Source: Carex sylvatica (taxonomy: Eukaryota; Streptophyta; Magnoliopsida; Poales; Cyperaceae). Taken from it: a DNA stretch of 64,000 nucleotides. The notes under the pieces are model-generated. The model worked only from the letters and a program-made list of their open reading frames with translations. It did not search any database and was not told where the DNA came from. Position 1 is the first letter of the stretch, and every line of letters starts with the position of its first letter. Positions 23,609-33,707 of the stretch are shown in pieces. The stretch is taken from contig CAXKVR010000048.1 of assembly GCA_964058845.1 (NCBI GenBank), forward strand, positions 496,001-560,000, in the 5' to 3' direction. A program made the position numbers and the translations under genes.

Positions 23609-26600
23609 CTACTTCATTTGAATGGAAGGCAATCTGGGAGGCTCGGAAGATATCTTATTGGCCCATAAATTCACCAGCTTCACAATGTATCGATCTCCGT
23701 GCCACGTAATGGATTTCATCTCTGCTTCAAAGCACAAAAAGTAGCAAGTGCAAGAATTGTTTACCATCTCGGAACAATAGCAGTTTTGTTCAGTGTGTGT
23801 ACACATTACATTTAGTTTCAAAGACATGCCACTATAAGTTATATAAACTAAACATCATTCCTATCAGGGACACTTTTGGAAATATTTAAAAGATATTGCC
23901 TTTTCATATTTCAGACTAAACAAAAACCTTTCTGTTTGGAAATAAATACCATCACACAATAAGCAGTTAGAATAAAACTTGACAAAATTTGAAAACAAGA
24001 AACCCAGACTCCGAAAATACGGCCATTGATTTAAAATTCTGGCTGGACTTTCGAAGTCCGGCATAGATTCTCGAGTCCAAAGTAAATCCAGTGTTAGTAG
24101 ACGGCCCAAAAAATCATGACCAGACTTTGAAAATCCTGCTTTTCTTCTTTTCAAATTATTCAAATTTTGATTCTTCATTGCTAATTTCGGGAATGTTTTT
24201 GTTGGGACATAAATATCTTCATAGTTTAAGTCTATTTGTTTACCTGGTAAAAGAGCCAAAGGAAGAAGACACAGTTTACAATATGCTCTCTCCTTATAGA
24301 GGACATCATTTTGAATATCAACTTCTCTTATCCTTTTGATCGATTCAACAAGTGACTTCACATTTAGTGCAGTTGCTGAATTACCATCAGAGATTGTCTC
24401 TAGGGCAACATTCAAGCCAGAGTTCCATGCTTCGGTGCAAATATCCAAACACATATTAACTTCATTCAGTCTGTTTTGATTTGATAAGTGTAACAATGAG
24501 CTGAACCGTTTTAGGGTGAGTTTTAGAATTTCTACAACACGGTATATCTCCCCAAGGGCAATGAAGTAATTTTCCCCTGCAAGCCGCAAAAAAAAGCTTC
24601 TGAAATTTTCATTCCATTTCCAATATTATCATAATTTAGTACCCTCCCCGCCCAAAAAAGGTTGCAACCACCACAAAAAAAATTCTAACAATTTTAACAA
24701 TATCAACAGCAAAAAAGTATTCATGAGGAAACTAAGCATAATATAATTGCAAGGTAATATACAATAATCAGAACAAAATTTGAAAAAGTCCAGCTTCCAA
24801 TATGTTCCATTAAGGTATCATACAGATACTGGAGGGACTCCAATTAATGGCAATTAGTGACCCAATTGTTCTCAGTTTTAATAACATTCTTCGCATGCTT
24901 ATAAATGGGTTGGCCTGGAACCAAATTGTAACAGATTGGATGGTTGCAATATGTATAGGTATTAAAAGATTAAACTACAGATGCATACCTGAAGAAATTA
25001 GCTTGTCAGAGAGATTAGCATTGAAAGATTGAACCCAAATAGAAGCACCATTTTTCAACTCTTGAGAACAGACTGATATAAGACTATACCATGTGGAAAT
25101 GTATGAACTTATTCCCTCCATAGATGCCATTTCTAATGCATTTATAATAGAATGACTATGCTTCAGTAAGTCTAGTGCAGCACCCAAGTTCTCCACTGCC
25201 TATGCAACAGAAAAAAATTAAAATAAATTCGGAATTTATTTGTTAGAGTAAAATTTAAATTGCAAGAAATTACTTGAAAAAAGTAAAAGGATTATAAACA
25301 GGGGAGTAAATCATTTTCCTTTAAATAAGATTACACAGAATGCTTACAATCTTGCATAAGAGTCCCAACATTTTCTCATGTTTGCAACAAAAGCCGATCT
25401 TAGAGCATTTTTTTGTTATAAAAAGATTGTATATACTAAAATGACAGAGTGCATGGAAAATTGGATACATTACTTGATTAATGTTTGAACTCCAAGAACT
25501 TTGTCTATCAGTTGCAAAGCGGGAAAATCTGGGTGTTTCTTGCAAAGTTGACAAAAATTAAGGTTTTTAGGAACAATTTGTATAGCATTTTTGCCATGAC
25601 AGATCTATGCTTAAAAAAGGCACATACCAACAATATTTTTGTAGAGAGTTGGTACTCTCTCTCAAAAAATTTCAGATATTCTTCTTCAGTGCTATTTAGC
25701 AATCCATTAATGCATGCATCCCTCGAACTGTTTCCAGAGTTCAAAACTTCACTGACATTTAAGTTCTTCAGTACTGTATAAGCTTCCTGTGCGTAAAATA
25801 CACAAGTACATCAGATAAGTACTAAATATCCAACAATTGAGAAAAGTAAGAGGTTGAACATAACATAATCACAGTCCCATGTAGTTGTACAGGCACTTTA
25901 ATGAACTTAGTTAGAAAGGGAAGTTACTACTTAAACTACAGAACCTGAATCTCCTCCTCAAGCTTTTCCTCTTCAACCTTTTGTCCTACAAAAGTAATTA
26001 CTTTTGATGCCTCCTACAATTCCAAGAATTTCATCATATCATCATGATGCAATTTAAAACAAAAGTAAAAGGAACGTAGTACCATTATGGTCATGACTTG
26101 TATTCCATATATATAGTTTTAAAGTTTTAGAAGAATTCAGGCAGGTCTTGAGAGCAATTAGCATTTACCAACCTTATGGCCCTTGAAATGATGTGAAATT
26201 AGTAACACAGAGCCCTCTTGCAGTTTTCTGTAGAATTTCAATACAGTCTCTTTTGATGATTCGCTTGAATAGCTTTGATCTGTTTCATGCACAGCCTAAG
26301 AACTGGTCGTTAGTTCTAAAAGTTACTTTAGTATTCCATATAAAATATATGAAATATTTATGTTCCATTACCATTTTGCTGTGGGAGAGAAGACCCAGTG
26401 AACTCGTTTGCTTCTCAGAATGGTTTGGTTCGGTGTAAAGGCCCAATGTACCATTTTTATGCTCAGTAGCTGAAGAGCTAACTGCTTGTTTGTTTGATTG
26501 AGAAAATGGAGCCCAACTGTTTGTTGAATCCTGTTCAAGAGTTGCAAATGTTAATTCAGTCAATGGCACAGTTCTCCTCCAGAACTCTTTTTCATTTATT

Positions 26601-28474
26601 GGATTGCACAGTCCCTTTTTTCTGATATAAATCTGCTTAAAATTAAGATAATCTAAAAGAAAAGCACCTCTTTTTGAGGGGAGGCTGTTAAACTACTGGT
26701 TATATCTGATGAGGCATCCTTAAACTCCCACACCTCATTGCCAGCTGCATTTTCTCCATCGGCAAAAGGATCCCATCTGCTGGCACTATGCTCAGCTTTT
26801 TTACCAGTGCTTCCTAAATTTGAGGTGGTACTCTTGGAGCCATTTAAGGAACTTGTTGTGGTAGCCTCTTGATTAAAGTCATGTCCATTTATCTTCAAAA
26901 AATATTTCAATTGGAGTTGAGAACATTAAATGAAGACCAACCAATTTCACAATCCAACCAAATTCACAATCCAGTCTGCTTTGTTTTAATTCATCTTATC
27001 TAACTTTGTGTTGTAAACTGTTGCTTAATACAGGTTAACATAAACAAACAACAACACAAGTAAACAATGGTAAAGACGTTCTTGAAACCATTTGAAGAAC
27101 TTGTGAGAGTAGTTTATCCATCAAAGTTTTCATTTACTTAAAAAAACATTCTACATTTAAAATGAAAAAATTCAACACATTTAAAGCTTAAGTACATACA
27201 GTTATTTTTTACATTCTCTTTTTGTTGCTAAAATGCTGAATTGAGGATTAATTATTTATATGATATTAATATAACCAAATAATACTAGAATAACCATAAC
27301 TGGCACCTTTGGTACAGTATCAGCATGCCTGGGCTGCAATCTCAATCCTTGAGAAAAATAATAGCATAAAAGCCAAGATAACAAAACGAACCTTGGGAGA
27401 TGGAGCTTTATTTAATTCCAAGTTTTCAAGAACACCATAATGGTTCAAAACAATCTCTTTAAGAACACCAGAAGAGTTAGAAGGTGAAGCAACAGAAAAT
27501 GAATCAGAATGTGAAACAGAAACTGGCCTCAAATTTGGCAAAGTTTCAATCTTTATCTCTTCTTCTACCAATTCTTCCTGCTCCCCACCAAAGAAAGAAA
27601 GTGGTATTGGGCCCTTCGGTTTCTCCCATTTCACACTAGGACATGCACTGCTACTGTTACTAACACCAGATTTCGTACCAGATGCAACTGGACTTGAGAC
27701 AAACTCTCCCCATTCTTCTTCATAATCAACTGGTCTCACATGCAAATTAACACTACCAAGTTTTCTTTGAGATATGTTATTGAAAACGGAGATTCTTGTA
27801 CCATTAGAATCATTGTCGAGTGCCTGAGATGCAACTGGAGTTGAAACAAAGGTGCCCCACTCTTCTTCTTCTTCTTCTTCTTCTTCAATGAGAATTTTTA
27901 CCTGACTAGGATTCGCTTGTAAGTCGTCTATTCTATCTTTTTGATCTGATGTTTGATGAGTGGGAATGAGGTTTGTTGTTCTACCAGTATATGAGCCGAA
28001 AAGGTCCCAATCTTCATTCTGATTTAGACCCGCTTGCAATCCACCACCGTTTGTTTGGGTTGAAATTTCAGAAGCAATTGAATTGATGTTAGAGGATACA
28101 GGATTACTGCCATTAACCTTTGGTTGAGATTCAACAGGGCTTGAGATGAACAAACCCCAATCTTCTCCATTCTGAGCGGGGCCCACTTGTAAGACTCCCC
28201 ATTCGTCGACGTTCTCTTCTGGTTTGTGAGTGGGACCAGCTTGTAAGTTACCACTTCCGATCTTCTCACGAGTTGCAACACGGCTTGAGGCGTACACCGC
28301 CCATTCGTCTTCTTTTTCTCCTCCTCCTCCGTTTGGATCGTGCAATTGGAGCTGAAATTTAGTCGGCTTGGAATATGAAAATTGAATCTGAGGTGAATTG
28401 AGATGAGAAATGGAATGAGAATGGGAATTGAAAGATAGATCGCCGAATCCGGCGAGGTGGCTTGCCGGAAGCAT
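23609..28474 (-). CDS. Synergin-gamma-like protein
   Basis: I join nine exons, all GT-AG: 28474-27392, 26892-26668, 26530-26372, 26295-26173, 26013-25945, 25786-25628, 25199-24989, 24576-24244 and 23721-23609. They total 2475 bp and 824 residues in phase throughout. The C-terminal half reads like the synergin C-terminal region (about ETVLKFYRKLQEGSVLLISH through RAYCKLCLLPL to WHGDRYIVKLVNLWANKIS). The N-terminal third is low-complexity, with six acidic-Trp motifs (W58, W92, W106, W156, W206, W255) such as EEEWGEF, a poly-Glu run and PIPLSFFGGEQEE. Animal gamma-synergin binds the AP-1 gamma-ear through short acidic aromatic motifs, so a role in trans-Golgi/endosome traffic is likely but inferred. 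The gene looks intact and single-copy. Confidence 0.85.
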
Positions 28475-29193
28475 AGAGGGAAAGGGAAAGGGAAAAGTTG
28501 ACGTCTTTTGCTCGTCCTTTCGTTTGTTTCTTCTTTTGGAATTTTAAAGCAATACAAATTAGAAAAGTTGGTTTCGTTCGATTTGTTTTTTTGTTTTTTG
28601 CATAGGAATCATCAGAAAACGACGGCCCAGGAGAGGAAGAGTTTTTGTGGACCTGGTGTTTTATGTATGGTCAGCCCCGTTTATCATCGCTACGTATATC
28701 AGACCGGTCTTTCATGGAACTTCTCCAGCCCATATGTCAGAGGGAAATACCAGTTCAGGATTGCGTGCGTGTCCTCTGAGATATCTCAACTTTTGCGTGA
28801 CCGACGTGTCCGGTTCCTATTCGGTGATAGAGCAGGGCAGTATTACTTGTGCATTGAGATCCGTGCATAACGTATTTAAACGGTTGACATATTCCATAAA
28901 GTCACGCAAAGTTTGAGATATCTCAGAGAACACGAATTCTCCACGATTCCGGATCGAAGAGGGCCGTCTATAGTCTACTCCTACAGAATTTTTATTTATA
29001 GAAATATTATTAAAATAACTGCGAAGCTTAAAATATATATATAATATTATTAAAGTAAATATTATAGGTTTTAAAGGAAGTGGGTGATAGATATTGACGC
29101 GGTGAAAAGAACCGAAAATTAAATTCAGTGTATTATTAAGAGGTCAAATTTTAAATTCGAATTATTTGGCAAAATCCAAGCGCCATAGGCTAC
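28475..29193. other. Upstream region of the synergin-like gene
   Basis: Promoter and 5' UTR of the minus-strand gene are expected here. It includes a foldback at 28774-28928. Overlapping short plus-strand ORFs at 28508-28916 have no recognisable family. Confidence 0.5.
28774..28928. repeat. Foldback with 28-bp arms
   Basis: The left arm 28774-28801 begins CTCTGAGATATCTCAA and ends TTTGCGTGAC. The right arm 28901-28928 is its reverse complement with about two mismatches, and pairing extends a few bases outward (CGTGT). The loop is about 99 bp. Confidence 0.75.
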
Positions 29194-30160
29194 GGCCATT
29201 TTTATTAATATTTAAAAAAAAAAAAATTAAAAATGCTCCGCATTAGATTTTTTGTCAAAATTGTCTCGACCACCAGGTCCACAGACGACCCAATCCCCAT
29301 AGCAGACCGCCCCTGGTCCGGGCGGTCCTATTTTTTATTTTATTTTTTTATTTTTTAGAGATCTTAATATTTTTTTTATTTAAATAATTTCGTGAAGAAA
29401 AAATTTTCTTGTTTAGAGTGTATGCCTAAAAATAAGACATTTGATATATTTATGAAGTGATGTCGTAACTCTTTATAACTTTGATTGATTTGATTTGTCA
29501 GTTGGATATCACAAGTCTAAAGGTAACACTAATTAAGAACTTGACATTAATTCTTAATAATTTATTTTATTCAAATATATACAAGAAAATATAGTTAGAT
29601 TGCCTCAATGATGTCAACTTCTTTTTTTTTTTTAGAGAATAATTGGATTATTTGATTATTATCGACATATATTATTTACTCGGAGATAGGCAAACGGACA
29701 CAATAAATAGTAAATGTATTTTAAAATAATTATATGAATAGTTCTTGAATAATCACATCTCTTAGGCTTATGACTAAACAAAATACCGATCGTTGTACGT
29801 CTACCGTTGTACTGAGTTTTTGAGGCACTAAATGATATTTTTTTGAAATTCTAATACTTCAGATACCCGGGGATAATCTCTGGGGTGATATTCGGATCCA
29901 TCTCGTCCCCCCCTTTCCGAAAAGTGGTTCTACGCGCAAATCCGACTTTTCTAACCAAAGTTATGAATGTTTAAAGTTTTTTCGAAAGCTGAACTTTGAA
30001 AATTCATAACTAACTGTAGAAAAATTCAAATAAATTGAAATTTGTGTCAATTATGTGTATTTTTGAATGCTCTACATTCTGGTGTAATCACTTTTACATT
30101 TTGGTCCTTATATCAGTCCAGACTTACTCATTTACCAACAAAAGTCAAAGTCGCGCATGC

Positions 30161-30191
30161 GCCGCATTTGCGACCGCGTTGCAAATGCGGC
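30161..30191. repeat. GC-rich perfect hairpin
   Basis: The 11-bp arms GCCGCATTTGC and GCAAATGCGGC are separated by 9 bp, a GC-rich patch in AT-rich DNA inside the 2.4-kb MULE. Confidence 0.75.
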
Positions 30192-30264
30192 CGCATGGAC
30201 TATGTATATATTATACATATGTATAATATATGTATATGTATATACATACATATATATACATATA

Positions 30265-30679
30265 GAGTAAGTCTACCATACATTGCAATGCATAGGCACC
30301 TCTATGCATTGAACTATAAATCACGGATTCAAAGTCCAAATGACCGATCCAAACCGTTCATCTTGTTCTCCATATTAATATGTGCTTGGAGACCAAATTT
30401 TATATTTTTTGGAATTTTTTTACTATTTATTAAGTCACTTTGAAAATTACTGATCCAACGGTGCCTTTTGATTTTACTGTAACCGTTGGATCAGCGATTT
30501 TCAATGTGGCTTAATAAATAGTAAAAAATTCCAAAAAATGTAAAATTTGGTCTCAAAGCACATATTAATATGGAGAACAAGATGAACGGTTTGGATCGAT
30601 CATTTGGACTTTGAATATGGTGATTTATAGTTCAATGCATAGAGGTGCCTATGCATTGCAATGTATGGTAGACTTACTC
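30265..30679. mobile_element. Hairpin MITE B
   Basis: The ends GAGTAAGTCTACCATACATT and the complement of GGTAGACTTACTC pair almost throughout. It is flanked on both sides by the 10-mer TATACATATA, which contains a 9-bp duplication but is low in complexity. It shares core sequence with elements A, C and D, and its outer arm (ACATTGCAATGCATA) with A. Confidence 0.8.
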
Positions 30680-30684
30680 TATAC

Positions 30685-30689
<5 letters not shown>

Positions 30690-30715
<26 letters not shown>

Positions 30716-30815
30716 TATATATACACACACACACACACATATATATACACACACACACACACATATATATATACACACACACACATATATATATACACAC
30801 ACACATATATATATA
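30690..30815. repeat. (TA)n(CA)n compound microsatellite
   Basis: Alternating ATATATAT and ACACACAC blocks between two MITEs. Long ORFs on both strands here are artefacts of the dinucleotide repeat. Confidence 0.95.
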
Positions 30816-31168
30816 GAGGAGGGATCAAGTTACAACATTTTTTTAGTTACAACAAGCATTTTCTACATTTTCAAAGTCCAAATCGTCGATCCAAACCGTT
30901 AGATGTGATCTCTACAATAAAATGTGCTTGGAGATCAAATTTTATATTTTTTGGAATTTGTTTACTATTTATTAAGATGGGTACAAAAACTAGTCAAATT
31001 CAGACCATTGAATTTTATACCCATCTTAATAAATAGTAAAAAAATTCCAAAAAATATAAAATTTGATCTCCAAGCACATTTTATTGTGGAGATCACATCT
31101 AACGGTTGGGATCAACGATTTGGACTTTGAAAATGTAGAAAATGCTTGTTGTAACTTGATCCCTCCTC
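30816..31168. mobile_element. Hairpin MITE C
   Basis: The ends GAGGAGGGATCAAGTTACAA and the complement of GTTGTAACTTGATCCCTCCTC pair almost throughout. It is flanked by ATATATATA on both sides, uninformative because of the TA-rich site. The core TGTGCTTGGAGATCAAATT is shared with A, B and D; the outer arms are different. Confidence 0.8.
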
Positions 31169-31591
31169 ATATATATATATATGTCATTGAGGTAATCTAA
31201 CTATATTTTCTTGTGTATATTTGAATAAAATAAATTATTAAGAATTAATATCAAGTCCTTAATTAGTGTTACCTTTAGACATGTGATATCCAACTGACAA
31301 ATCAAATCAATCAAAGTTATAAAGAGTTACGACATCACTTCATAAATATATCAAATGCCTTATTTTTAGGCATACACTCTAAACAAGAAAAAAAAAATTT
31401 CACAAAATTATTTAAATAAAAAATATTAAGATCTCTAAAAAATAAAAAATGGGACCGCCCGGATCAGGGGCGGTCTGCTATGGGGATTGGGCCGTCCGTG
31501 GGCCTGGCGGTCGGGGCAATTTTGACAAAAAATCTAATGCGGGGCATTTTTAAAATTATCTTTTTTTTAGGATATTAATAAAAATGACCGC

Positions 31592-32030
31592 ACAGGCTAC
31601 GTAAATGGCTACACAAGAATTAGTCTTTTAGGAATTGTTCGTTTGTCACAAGATTATACGGAATGAGATTTAATGGAGACGGAAATTTACTTTTGAAAAA
31701 AATGGAAACTCATAAGTATAATTATGTGTAAGAAAAAATCAGTTGGATTCAAAAATGGAAACTCATAAGTATAATTATGTGTAAGAAAAAATCAGTTGGA
31801 CAAATTGTGTTGCTTACTTGTACTCTCTCTTGTACACTATTGGACAGGAAAAGTGAAGCAGCAAGTTGCTGACTCAAGTTGATGGCTGGCTGCCCGTGGA
31901 CCTTGATGTACTTAAAAACGGTCATAGTTTCCTAGTTGCGGATTCCAGTAAATCTTGGGTCGGGTTGGTTCAATTTTTTTTTTTTTTTTTTAGGGTTTGT
32001 TCAATTGAGTATATATAAGGGAGTAGGATT
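31592..32030. other. Intergenic DNA with a small tandem duplication
   Basis: No gene. AAATGGAAACTCATAAGT and the following 40 bp or so occur twice (about 31700-31750 and 31750-31801). The GTTCGTTTGTCACAAGATTA stretch near 31630 resembles the left end of the element at 16096. Confidence 0.5.
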
Positions 32031-32416
32031 AAAATGCACCATTGGTTTTGTGCTCCAACCATAATCTATACCTCTATTTCCGTTTACAAAATTCAAACAG
32101 TCGATCGTAACCGCTCAACATGATATATATATTAAAATGTGCTTAGAGACCAAGTTTTATATTTTTTAGAATTTTTTTGTATTTTTTTAGAAAGGTACAA
32201 AATCACTGTTTTTGGATGGTCCAGATGCAGTGATTTTGTACCTATCTAAAAAAATAGTAAAAAAATTCTATAAAATATAAAATATGGCCTCTAAACACAT
32301 TTTAATATGTATATCATATTGATCGGTTCGAATCTACTATTTAAACTTTATAAACGGAGATAGAGACGTGAGATATAATTGGGACACAAAACCAATGGTG
32401 CATTTTAACCCTACTC
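32031..32416. mobile_element. Hairpin MITE D with near-perfect 9-bp duplication
   Basis: The ends are GAGTAGGATTAAAATGCACC and the complement of GGTGCATTTTAACCCTACTC. Flanks TATATAAGG (32022-32030) and TATATAAGC (32417-32425) match at 8 of 9. The core GTGCTTAGAGACCAAGTTTT is a diverged version of that in A-C. Confidence 0.8.
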
Positions 32417-33092
32417 TATATAAGCTGATTAAGTTGTTAACGGGTTAAGCGCTGTTAACTTGGATTTTTAACCAATCAGCCTGTTTAAGCCCGTATCTCG
32501 TCGTGCATTTTCAGCCCAAGCCCAAATTGTTAAACATTTTATTGGGCCGGGCTGCTGTTTATCTTTAATTAGATTGGTGGAAGAATGAAAAAGTTCTAAA
32601 AGTTTAATGACAGAAAATGCGATGAAAAGACAAAGACGATTACTTTACTTAAATAGCATGTGAGGGTGAGGCTATGGACAACTAGAAACTGGAAAATGTT
32701 GAATAACTATTGTTATGTAGTGCAGATTTAATCTCTATTGTTATGTGCTTGTGTGCATGGCAACACGTCTTGGAAACATCCGGTTTAATAAAAAATATGC
32801 ATTTCACGAGTAAAATTATGCTGTTTTTAAAGTTACCAAGTTTTTTAGTTTTCTTAAGCTCATCAACTATGACTCAAAAATTTATTGGTTTGATTTCAAG
32901 TAATGAATTCAAATTGTTAAAACTTATCTGCTTTACGAGCAATGCTTAATTTATATTAAATTATTTTAAAAATTTATAAAATTTGCATGTAAGCTCATAA
33001 CTTGTAAATTAAATCGGTTTTAACCGTTTGAATTCATTATTTAAAGTTAATTCGGAATTTTCGTCGGCGGAAGTATTTATTTGCTGGATAGA
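32417..33092. other. Intergenic DNA left of the complete MULE
   Basis: No gene. Part (about 32840-33060) resembles the inner sequence of MITE G, including TCTTAAGCTCATCAAC. Confidence 0.45.
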
Positions 33093-33101
33093 TAATTTTT
33101 C
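33093..33101. other. Left 9-bp target-site duplication of the MULE
   Basis: TAATTTTTC, repeated exactly at 42723-42731. Confidence 0.9.
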
Positions 33102-33209
33102 CCGACATTTTTAAAAATACCCAAAAAAAAAAACAAATTGTTAAAAATAACAGGGTTCCAGCCAAATTTTTAAAAATGCCCTGACCGCCTAAAAATGGGG
33201 CGGTCCGGG
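33102..33209 (+). repeat. Left TIR of the MULE
   Basis: Starts CCGACATTTTTAAAAATA and ends GGGGCGGTCCGGG. It contains the dyad GACCGCC-N9-GGCGGTC at 33183-33205. Confidence 0.93.
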
Positions 33210-33240
33210 TTTTTTTTTTTTTTTTTTTTCCCTGGTTTTT

Positions 33241-33697
33241 CCTTATAAGGAGAATGTGCCTTCAGCCAGAGGAAAGAGAGAAGGGGAAAGAGAAAGAGAG
33301 AGAAAGAGAGGGAGAGAGAAAGAGAAAGAGAGAGAAAGAGAGAAGGAGAAGGAGCTACTACAGGTACGTACTGTTTATTTTTTAAATATTTTATTTACTG
33401 TTCACGTACTGTTAATGTACGTATTTACTGTTCACGTACTGTTCACTTACGTATGTACTGTTCACGTACTGTTCATGTACGTATTTACTGTTCACTTACG
33501 TATTTAATGTTGACAAACTATTCACTTACGTATTTGTTGTTCGCATACTATTCATTTATGTATGTACTGTTGACCCAAATTGATAAGTACATATTAACTG
33601 TTCACATACCATTAATTTAGGACTGTTTAATACTGATGGCAGCTGTATACAATTGGAACTGGTAAACTGACAAAATATTTACCATTCATTAATGTAG
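33241..33697 (+). promoter_or_regulatory. Leader exon and repeat-bearing leader intron of the transposase
   Basis: Just inside the left TIR is CCTTATAAGG (33241-33250), then a GAGA-rich leader exon ending CTACTACAG at 33363. A donor GTACGT starts intron 33364-33697, which ends AATGTAG. The intron is packed with variants of TACTGTTCACGTACTGTTCA and TACGTATTTACTGTTC. The ATG follows 11 nt after the acceptor. Confidence 0.65.
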
Positions 33698-33707
33698 TTT
33701 ATTGGCC

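Larger units (their letters stand above)
29194..31591. mobile_element. Non-autonomous MULE with about 410-bp TIRs and nested MITEs
   Basis: The left TIR (29194 to about 29611) begins GGCCATTTTTATTAATA; the right TIR (about 31182-31591) is its diverged reverse complement. Candidate 9-bp target duplications ATAGGCTAC (29185-29193) and ACAGGCTAC (31592-31600) match at 8 of 9. Both TIRs hold the GACCGCC-N9-GGCGGTC dyad (29305-29327, 31453-31475). The inside has no transposase and carries two hairpin MITEs (30265-30679, 30816-31168) and CA/TA microsatellites. Its ends match those of the element entering at 61952. Confidence 0.8.

Noticed and set aside
28508..28916. Overlapping plus-strand frames upstream of the synergin-like gene
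   Set aside because: No recognisable family, two overlapping frames equally open, and a foldback inside; more likely promoter and repeat sequence.
30600..31036. Long Tyr/Thr/His- or Cys/Val-rich frames on both strands
   Set aside because: They are translations of the CA/TA microsatellite and the flanking MITE arms.
33256..33507. Arg/Glu-rich frame before the transposase
   Set aside because: It is a reading of the GAGA-rich leader and the repeat-filled leader intron; the acceptor at 33697 and the ATG at 33708 explain the region better.
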